The notes under the pieces: model-generated | Database searches by the model: none | What the model saw: only the letters and a program-made list of their open reading frames with translations | Told to the model about the DNA's origin: nothing | Program-made: the position numbers and the translations under genes | Shown here: positions 26,002 to 33,700 of the stretch, in pieces | Position numbering within the stretch: the first letter of the stretch is position 1 | Layout: every line of letters begins with the position of its first letter | NCBI RefSeq assembly: GCF_008868125.1 | Contig: NZ_WAAQ01000002.1 | Location: 248,001-312,000, forward strand | Origin: Microbacterium maritypicum | GTDB lineage: Bacteria > Actinomycetota > Actinomycetes > Actinomycetales > Microbacteriaceae | Reading direction: 5' to 3' | Length of the DNA stretch: 64,000 nt

Positions 26002-27276
26002 TCAGCGCGGAGGCAGCACGTCGTCGAGGTGGGCGCGCAGGTGCGTGGCGATGTCGAGCCGCTCCCTGTCGTACAGCCACTGGTACTGCAGTCCGTCCCA
26101 CATCGCGATGAGCCACGTGGCTTCGTGCACCGGGTCGCGATCCGTCGGCAGGTCGCCGTCGACCTGGGCGAGGCGGAAGAGCTCGGTGAAGTACTCCAGC
26201 GCGTTCGCGAACCGCGTCGCGAAGTAGTCGTGCGCGGGGTGGGCGGCGGGAACCGCCTCGCAGGACAGCACCGCATACACCTCGATCAGGCCCGGCTCAT
26301 CCTGTGAGCTCCGCGCGGCGCCATCGGGGATGCTGCGGAGCACTTCTCCGGCGGACGCTGCGCCGGTGACCCCCTGGTTCTCGTTGATGGCGCTGTCCCG
26401 TTCGGTGAGGACGGCGCTGAGCAGCAGCTCCTTCGACGGGTAGTGGTGCAGCAGCGTCGACTTCGACACCCCGACCGCGGTGGCGATGTCCTGCAGGCTG
26501 GTGTCGCCGTAGCCGTCGCGTGCGAACAGGCGCGTCGCATCGGCGAGGATCTGCGTGCGGCGGCGACGGCCGACCGCATAACCGGGTTCGGTGTCCGGCG
26601 TCGCCGTCGTGCGCAGCTCGGGCAGGGGGCCGGCCGCGTCCGCGTCGGATGAGGGGTCGTCGTCGGGATCGCGCCATGCGACCGGCAGCGCCCAGAGGTT
26701 CTCGCGCTCCTCGAGCATCTCGACCACGTCGACTCGATCCGGAAGGTACTGCGAGAGCAGTTGCAGGCCGTCCCACCCGGCCGTATGCCTAACGGTCTCG
26801 CCGTCGACGTCGCGATCAGCCGCGATGACTCCGTGGTACTTCGCGTCTTCCAGGACGTCGACGCTCAGCGAGCGCAGCCGGCAGTAGCGCTCACGCATCC
26901 GCGCGTGCGCGGGGTGACCGACGGCCGAGGCCTCGCCGGTGAGCGCCGCGAACAGCTCGAGGTAGCCCGGAGTGCGTGCGTTTCGCTCGGCGATGCTGGA
27001 GAAGACCAGCTCGCCGGGTTCGGCAGCCGCCGCGATCGCGCTGAACACGCTCTCGTTGTCGGCTTCCAGTGCGGCGACGACCTCGCCGAGAAGGTCGTCC
27101 TTCGAGGCGAAATGGCCCAGCAGGCCCGGGTGGCTGACGGCGGCGGCGGCGGCGATGTCGCGGAGGGATGTCGACCGATAGCCGTGTGCGACGAACAGGT
27201 CGTGCGCAGCAGACAGGATGCGCTGGCGCGTGGCGGCAGCGCGGGCATGTCGCGAGCCGGTCGCTGTGGTCGTCAT
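26002..27276 (-). CDS. Tandem TetR-family regulator (two TetR repressors fused in one chain)
   Basis: 424-residue protein made of two complete TetR units. The first HTH (about 10-58) reads RILSAAHDLFVAHGYRSTSLRDIAAAAAVSHPGLLGHF in segments. The second (about 236-285) reads ILADATRLFARDGYGDTSLQDIA and then VGVSKSTLLHHY. Each is followed by its own helical ligand-binding half, and both halves contain a corresponding WDGLQ segment, showing internal duplication. Normal TetR proteins are about 200 residues, so one chain may act as a pseudo-dimer. ATG 27276 is preceded by AAGGAGG; earlier in-frame ATGs (27294, 27309) lack such a site. It is divergent from the MFS-GH3 operon and probably represses it through the repeats at 27309-27343. 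The inducer is likely a glycoside, by context only. Confidence 0.9.
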   Translation of the reverse strand: MTTTATGSRHARAAATRQRILSAAHDLFVAHGYRSTSLRDIAAAAAVSHPGLLGHFASKDDLLGEVVAALEADNESVFSAIAAAAEPGELVFSSIAERNARTPGYLELFAALTGEASAVGHPAHARMRERYCRLRSLSVDVLEDAKYHGVIAADRDVDGETVRHTAGWDGLQLLSQYLPDRVDVVEMLEERENLWALPVAWRDPDDDPSSDADAAGPLPELRTTATPDTEPGYAVGRRRRTQILADATRLFARDGYGDTSLQDIATAVGVSKSTLLHHYPSKELLLSAVLTERDSAINENQGVTGAASAGEVLRSIPDGAARSSQDEPGLIEVYAVLSCEAVPAAHPAHDYFATRFANALEYFTELFRLAQVDGDLPTDRDPVHEATWLIAMWDGLQYQWLYDRERLDIATHLRAHLDDVLPPR

Positions 27277-27308
27277 CGCATCCTCCTTGTGCATCCTATC
27301 CTCGCTCA

Positions 27309-27343
27309 TTACCAAGCGGTCTGGTTTCAGTTACCAACCGGTC
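27309..27343 (+). promoter_or_regulatory. Direct-repeat operator, TTACCAANCGGTC twice, 22 bp apart
   Basis: TTACCAAGCGGTC (27309-27321) and TTACCAACCGGTC (27331-27343) differ at one position and are 22 bases apart, two helical turns. Each is followed by a TGGT that pairs with ACCA to make an imperfect palindrome. They lie between the tandem TetR gene and the MFS gene. The second copy overlaps a possible -35/-10 pair for the MFS gene (TTACCA 27331, TATGGT 27354, 17-base spacer). Confidence 0.6.
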
Positions 27344-27409
27344 GAGATTGGTGTATGGTCAACCCAGAACCGCGTCACCGAAGACGTGCGGTGAATCGAA
27401 AGGACTGTC

Positions 27410-28708
27410 ATGACAGAGTTGTCATCCGCCGCTTCCGCGGCCGCGGTCGGCACCACCGGGTTCAAGGCCCCGGGGACCACGCCGCTGAAGACCCCGCGCG
27501 GGTACACGCCGGGCCTCGCCGCCGTGAACTTCGGCGTCTACCTGGCCCTGCTCACCCCGGTCATGGTGTCGATGGCGTTCAAGGTCCAGCACATCGACCC
27601 CGTGAACACCGAGGGCAGCCTCGGGCTCGTGATGGGCGTCGGCGCGATCTTCGCCCTCATCGCGAACCCGCTCGTCGGTCGGCTCTCCGACCGCACCACG
27701 TCGCGCTGGGGCATGCGTCGTCCGTGGATCCTCGGTGGTGCGATCATCGGCCTCGGCGGCTTCGTCCTCATCGGGTCGGCGACCTCGGTGTGGATGGTCC
27801 TGCTTGCCTGGTGCCTCGTGCAGACCGCGATGAACGCCGTGCTCGCCGCCGCCAATGCGACGCTGCCCGATCAGGTACCGGTCACCAGCCGCGGCAAGGT
27901 TTCCGGCATCATCGGCATCACGACTCCGATCGGCATCCTCGCCGGGAGCTTCCTGGTGAACTTCCTCCCCGGTGACTTCGAGCGCTTCGTCGTTCCTGGC
28001 GTGATCGCGCTGATCCTCGTGATCGTGTTCGTCCTGACCCTCAAGGACCGGCGTCTCACCGAGAAGCCCGCAGAGAAGTTCACCGTCGCGATGTTCTTCG
28101 GCTCGTTCGTGTTCAATCCGCGCAAGCACCCCGACTTCGGCTGGACGTGGCTCACCAAGTTCTTCGTGATGTTCGGATACGCCGGCATCGCCACGTTCCT
28201 GCCGCTCTACCTCGTCACCAAGTTCGGGCTCGACGAGCAGGGCGCTGTCGGCATCATCCTCGCCGCCAACCTGGCCTCGATGGCGGCGATGGCGATCTCG
28301 TCCCCGCTCGGTGGATTCCTCTCCGACAAGATCGGCAAGCGTCGCCCGTTCGTCGCCATCGCCGGGGTCGTCATGGTCATCGGCCTGGTCATCCTCGCGA
28401 TCGCTCCCGATGTCACGACCGTCATCATCGCGCAGTCGATCATCGGTCTCGGCGCCGGTTCCTTCCTCTCCGTCGACCTCGCCCTCGCGACCGAGGTGCT
28501 GCCCAACCCCGACGACGTGGCGAAAGACCTCGGTGTGCTGAACATCGCCAACGCCCTTCCGCAGTCGATCGCCCCGGCCATCGCCCCCGGCATCATCGCG
28601 CTGGGAGCGGCCACCCCGCTCGGCGGCTACACCACCTGGTACCTGTTCGGCGCGCTCGTCGCGCTCGCCGGCGCCGTTCTCGTCTACCGCATCAAGGGAG
28701 TCAAGTGA
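27410..28708 (+). CDS. MFS transporter, probable glycoside carrier
   Basis: 432-residue, 12-helix major facilitator. A 35-residue polar N-terminus is followed by LALLTPVMVSMAFKVQHI and the loop motif NPLVGRLSDRTTSRWGMRRPW, resembling sugar carriers of the GPH/sucrose-transporter type more than drug pumps. A second motif A copy, GGFLSDKIGKRRPF, lies between helices 8 and 9. It is divergent from a tandem TetR gene and its stop overlaps the GH3 start by 4 bases (GTGA), so carrier and cytoplasmic glycosidase are made together. Import of an oligosaccharide or aryl-glycoside is the natural reading; the substrate is inferred. Confidence 0.87.
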   Translation: MTELSSAASAAAVGTTGFKAPGTTPLKTPRGYTPGLAAVNFGVYLALLTPVMVSMAFKVQHIDPVNTEGSLGLVMGVGAIFALIANPLVGRLSDRTTSRWGMRRPWILGGAIIGLGGFVLIGSATSVWMVLLAWCLVQTAMNAVLAAANATLPDQVPVTSRGKVSGIIGITTPIGILAGSFLVNFLPGDFERFVVPGVIALILVIVFVLTLKDRRLTEKPAEKFTVAMFFGSFVFNPRKHPDFGWTWLTKFFVMFGYAGIATFLPLYLVTKFGLDEQGAVGIILAANLASMAAMAISSPLGGFLSDKIGKRRPFVAIAGVVMVIGLVILAIAPDVTTVIIAQSIIGLGAGSFLSVDLALATEVLPNPDDVAKDLGVLNIANALPQSIAPAIAPGIIALGAATPLGGYTTWYLFGALVALAGAVLVYRIKGVK

Positions 28709-30474
28709 CCATCTCCGACACCACGGCCACATCCACCGTCCGCCCCTGGCTGGACGCCGATCTGCCCGTCGACGAACGCGTGCAGCTGCTCCTCGACGCC
28801 ATGACGATCGAGGAGAAGGCGGGACTGTTCTTCCACACGATGATCGCGATCGGCGATCTCGAAGAGCCGAACCCCGTCTTCGCGACTCCGTCGGCCCGCG
28901 AGTTCCTCGAGACCAAGCGGATGACCCACTTCAACCTGCTCGGCGCCGCGCCCACCGGGCGGGAGATCGCGGCGTGGCAGAACGCGCTGCAGCGTCTGGC
29001 GGCATCCACCCGCCTCGGTATTCCCGTGACGCTGTCGACCGATCCGCGCCACTCGTTCAGTGAGAACCCCGGGGCCTCGATCCTCGCCGGCCCCTTCTCG
29101 CAGTGGCCCGAGACCCTCGGCCTCGCAGCGACCCGCGATGAGTCACTGGTCGAGCGCTTCGCCGATATCGCCCGCCAGGAGTACACGGCGGTCGGGCTGC
29201 GCGTGGCCCTGCACCCCCAGGTCGACCTTGCGACGGAGCCGCGGTGGGCCCGGCAGACGGCGACCTTCGGTGAGGATGCAGAGCTGTCGGGCAGGCTCGG
29301 CGCGGCCTACATCCGCGGCTTCCAGGGCGCATCGTTCGGCCCTGGCTCGGTGTCGACCATGACCAAGCACTTCCCCGGAGGGGGACCGCAGAAGGACGGA
29401 GAGGACCCGCACTTCCCCTACGGTCGGGAGCAGGTCTACCCTGGCGGCGAGTTCGAGCTTCACCTGAAGCCGTTCGAAGACGCGCTCGCCGCGGGCACCC
29501 GGCAGATGATGCCCTACTACGGGATGCCCGTCGGCACGGAGTACGAGGAGGTGGGATTCGGGTTCAACAAGTCCGTGATCACCGGCCTGCTGCGTGAGCG
29601 GTACCGCTTCGACGGTGTCGTGTGCACCGACTGGGGCCTGATCAGCGACTCCGAGATCTTCGGCCAGCCCTTCCCCGCACGTGCCTGGGGTGTGGAGCAC
29701 CTCACGCCGCGCGAGCGCATGAAGAAGGTGCTGGATGCCGGTGCCGATCAGTTCGGCGGTGAGGCGAATCCGGAACTCCTGCTCGAGCTCGTCGCCGAGG
29801 GCGAGGTGACCGAGGCCCGTCTCGACGTCTCGGCGCGACGCATCCTGCGCGAGAAGTTCGAGCTCGGACTGTTCGAGAACCCGTACGTCGACGAGGACGC
29901 GGCCGACGACATCGTCGGGCGCGCGGAGTTCCGTGCCGCGGGGGAAGACGCCCAGCGCGCCTCGATCACGGTGCTCTCGAACAACGGTGCTCTGCCCTTC
30001 GCGCGCGGCCGAAAGCTCTACGTCGAGGGCATCGACGCCGAGGTCGCAGCATCCTTCGGGGAGGTCGTGGAGACGCCGGGCGAGGCCGATCTGGCGATCA
30101 TCCGCCTGCACGCCCCGTTCGAGGAGCGCGAGACGATGTTCGAGAACTTCTTCCACGCCGGCTCCCTCGCGTTCTCGGAGCAGGTGGTCGCGCATGTGCG
30201 CGAGGTCGCGGCCGCCGTGCCGACCGTCGTCGACGTGCTCGCCGATCGTCCGCCGATCCTGACGCCGATCGTGGAAGCTGCCGCCGCGGTGACCGTCAAC
30301 TGGGGCGCTTCGGGTGCGGCACTGCTCGATGTGCTCAGCGGCGCGTTCCCCGCGCAGGGCACGCTGCCGTTCGACCTTCCGCGGTCGATGGCCGCGGTCG
30401 AGGCTTCGCGTCCCGACGTGCCGTTCGACACCGCCGATCCGCTGTTCCGCTTCGGCCACGGGCTTTCGCTCTGA
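28705..30474 (+). CDS. Glycoside hydrolase family 3 beta-glycosidase (cytoplasmic)
   Basis: 589-residue GH3 enzyme without a signal peptide, expected to cleave imported beta-glycosides inside the cell. It has the (beta/alpha)8 domain with GIPVTLSTDPRH, the conserved MTKHFPGGG loop and the nucleophile Asp309 in GVVCTDWG. A C-terminal alpha/beta sandwich follows (ITVLSNNGALPF onward) ending FRFGHGLSL. The start is GTG overlapping the MFS stop. No Fn3 tail is present, so it is shorter than many secreted GH3 enzymes. Beta-glucosidase, xylosidase and N-acetylglucosaminidase activities all occur in GH3. The N-acetylglucosaminidase KH(F/S)xGHG motif is not matched exactly (KHFPGGG), which favours glucosidase or xylosidase. 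Confidence 0.9.
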   Translation: MTISDTTATSTVRPWLDADLPVDERVQLLLDAMTIEEKAGLFFHTMIAIGDLEEPNPVFATPSAREFLETKRMTHFNLLGAAPTGREIAAWQNALQRLAASTRLGIPVTLSTDPRHSFSENPGASILAGPFSQWPETLGLAATRDESLVERFADIARQEYTAVGLRVALHPQVDLATEPRWARQTATFGEDAELSGRLGAAYIRGFQGASFGPGSVSTMTKHFPGGGPQKDGEDPHFPYGREQVYPGGEFELHLKPFEDALAAGTRQMMPYYGMPVGTEYEEVGFGFNKSVITGLLRERYRFDGVVCTDWGLISDSEIFGQPFPARAWGVEHLTPRERMKKVLDAGADQFGGEANPELLLELVAEGEVTEARLDVSARRILREKFELGLFENPYVDEDAADDIVGRAEFRAAGEDAQRASITVLSNNGALPFARGRKLYVEGIDAEVAASFGEVVETPGEADLAIIRLHAPFEERETMFENFFHAGSLAFSEQVVAHVREVAAAVPTVVDVLADRPPILTPIVEAAAAVTVNWGASGAALLDVLSGAFPAQGTLPFDLPRSMAAVEASRPDVPFDTADPLFRFGHGLSL

Positions 30475-30488
30475 CCGTTTTCGATCTG

Positions 30489-30526
30489 GAACCGCCCCGC
30501 AGACCCTCGGTCAGCGGGGCGGTTTC
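30489..30526 (+). terminator. Intrinsic terminator after the GH3 gene
   Basis: GAACCGCCCCGC pairs with GCGGGGCGGTTTC over about 12 bp with a 13-base loop, starting 14 bases after the GH3 stop and followed by TTCTTCG. It ends the MFS-GH3 operon. Confidence 0.8.
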
Positions 30527-30631
30527 TTCGTCTGCGTGGACTTGACGGCGGCGCCCTGTCTCGCCGCACGCATCCTCGGGGGCGCAATGTCTCGCAGGAT
30601 GCTGGAATCCGGATGATTTCTGGACGAATGC

Positions 30632-30660
30632 TGGACATCCCCTTTGCGATCCCGTAAGAA
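30632..30660 (+). promoter_or_regulatory. Candidate promoter of the surface-protein operon
   Basis: TGGACA (30632-30637) and TAAGAA (30655-30660) are separated by exactly 17 bases and would give a leader of about 78 bases before the ATG at 30745. The rest of the 270-base gap after the GH3 gene holds its terminator and nothing else I can recognise. Confidence 0.5.
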
Positions 30661-30744
30661 TGGGCGCAACATCGCTCGGCCGACTGACGTCGACCCGTGG
30701 GGGGGCCATGTGACGCGGAAGATCGCATCACACGGGAGTAGCGA

Positions 30745-33700
30745 ATGGAATTGCAGGAGAGGGTTCTGCGGCGACGCAGAGCAGTTGGAGGAGGCATCGC
30801 CGGCGTCACCGTCGGCGCGGTGATCCTCGCGAGTGCGCTGGTGCCGACTGCGGCGAATGCGCTGGACACGGCGAATCCGAACGATCCGGCGGTCGCGCAG
30901 GGGCAGATCATCCAGCTGCCCGCCGCTCTGCTCGGGGGCCTCGACATCGCGGCTCTCGGTCACACGCTCACCAGCAACCCCGCAGCCCCGGGCTCTGAGC
31001 TCGGCGGGCTGGACGTGGGTCTGCTCGAGGCGCTCAACATCGACGTCGGCACCCTGAACGTGCCGCTGCTGACCGACGGCACCGGGCCGGGTCTGCTGCG
31101 GCTCGGTGATCTGGGTGCGGCGCAGAGCTTCAGCTCGTCGCCGACGCAGACGCAGTCGATCGCGTCGTCGGGCACGATCACCACGGGCGGGGCGATCGAC
31201 ACGGGCGCCATCGACGGCGGTGTGAATCCCGGCACGCTCGAGCTCACCGACCTCTTCGACCAGCTCGCCGTCGCCGGCCTCACCGACGCGGTCCTCGATC
31301 AGGCCTCGGTCGGCATCGGTGCCCTCGCGTCGCGCGCCGAATCGAACGCCGCGGCGGCCACATCCCAGTACCGCATCGCAGATCTGAAACTCGATCTGCA
31401 CAGCAACCTGGTCGCCGGGCTGTCGGGAACGCTGGCCTCGGCGATCCAGGGCACCGTCACTCCGGTGAGCGATCTCGCAGGCCCCGGTGGAGCGCTGACC
31501 GCTCTCGTCACGACCCTCGTCAGCACGATCAACGCGATCCCCGATGTGCCGCTGCTCGCAGCCTTCACCGCGACCGGAGGAACGGTCGGGATCGCCGGAC
31601 TCGACACGGTCGGACAGACCGTGACCACCCAAGTGCTGGAGACCCCGATCGAGAACACGACGGGATCGGTGCTCGTCGACCTGAGCACCGGGACGGTCTC
31701 CGTCGATCTCGCCAAGATCCTCGTCGAGACGGGCGCAGGTGCGAACCTCAACACCCTGCCGGCGAACACCCCGGTGCTCTCGGCCGCGACCATCTCCGCG
31801 ATCCAGCAGGGGGTCACCTCAGCGCTGACGGGTACGCACCCGAACAGCCTCAACGGCAAGGTCTCCACGATCCTGAAGTCCACGCTCGACGCGCTCCAGG
31901 TGACGCTGACGGTCGGCGTCGACCTCACTGTTCCGCTCACCGGAACGGCACTGGTATCGGGGGATGTGACGGTCAAGGGCTCGCTGGCGCAGTTCGCCGG
32001 CACCGCGACCCCCGTGCCCACGGTCACGACGGACATCACCCTCGCCGGCCTCAACATCGGCGTCCTCCTCAACCCGGTGGTCTCGGCCGTCACGAATGCG
32101 GTCGCCACCACGACGGGTCCGCTCGTGAACACCGCCCTGAACAGCGTGATCCCGCTCGTGCAGCCGGCGCTCGCCGCGTTGACGGGCCCTGTGCTCACGA
32201 CGCTCGATCCTGTGCTCCAGGGCGTGCTCTCCGATCTCGTCGACATCACGATCAACGAACAGCCCGCCACGGGGGACATCCCCGGAGACAGCTTCACGGT
32301 GCGCGCCCTCGCGGTGGACCTGCTCCCTGCGGTCGGCGGCGGAGTCTCCCTCGACCTCGGGTCTTCGACGGTGAAGGCTGCGGCTGCGGCCGTCGCGGCG
32401 ATCGATGCGGCTGCCACGGTGCAGGCGGGAACAAACCTTCCTGTCACCGGATCCGGCTGGCCTGCGAACACCCAGGTCTCGGTGCAGGTGACGACTCCCG
32501 GTGGAGGGATCGTCAACGACCCGTTGCCGGTGACGACAGATATCAACGGAGCCTTCACCTTCGGCTACGGGATCCCCGCTGCGACACCTCCCGGCGCGGG
32601 CTACATCGTCACCGCGACCGACGACACGAGCACTGCAACCGACACCACCGAGGTCACCGCCGCAGCAGCGGTCGATGCCGCACCGGCCGTGCAGGCGGGC
32701 ACGAACCTCGGCATCTCCGGAACCAACTGGCCCGCGAACACCCAGGTGTCGGTGCAGCTGCAGGCGCCGGGAGGCGGCGCGAACATCGGCGGTCCCGAGC
32801 TGGTGACCACCGACGCCGCGGGGACCTTCACCCTCGACTACCCCGTCCCAGCGGGAACCCCGGCCGCCACCGATTACGAGGTGAAGGCCACCGCGGGTAC
32901 GCAGACCGCCACCGATACCACCGAGGTGACCGACGCTCCGGTCGCGGCGATCGATGCGGCCGCGACGGTGCAGGCGGGGACGAGTCTTCCGGTCGCAGGA
33001 TCCAACTGGCCGGCGAACACCGAGGTGTCGGTGCAGCTGACGGCGCCCGGCGGCGGTGCAGACATCGGCGGCCCCGAGACGGCGACCACCGATGCATCCG
33101 GCGAGTTCGCACTCGACTACCCGGTGCCGGCGTCTGCGACACCGGGTGCCGCCTACACCGTGACCGCGACGGCCGGAGCCGTCACGGCGATCGATACGAC
33201 CGAGGTGACGGCCGCTGCTGCTGTCGATGCGGCGGCGACCGTGCAGGCCGGAACGACGCTCCCGGTCACGGGCACGAACTGGCCGGCGAACACCGAGGTG
33301 TCGGTGCAGCTGACGGCTCCCGGCGGCGGCGCGAACATCGGCGGCCCCGAGACGGTCACGACCGATGGGTCCGGTGCGTTCACGCTCGACTATCCGGTGC
33401 CCGCATCGGCCACACCCGGCACCGGCTACACGGTGACGGCGACCGTCGGCGCCCAGACGGCTTCCGACACGACCGAGGTGACGGCCGCGGCGACCGTGGA
33501 TGCGGCGGCGACGGTGCAGGCGGGCAGCGACCTGGCCGTATCCGGCACCAACTGGCCGGCCGACACCGAGGTGATCGTGCAGCTCTCGGCTCCGGGAGGT
33601 GGGGCCGTCGGTACACCGCAGACGGTGACGACGGGCGGGCTCGGCGCGTTCACGCTCGACTACCCGGTGCCGGCCGGTACGCCCGCGGGAACCGGGTACA

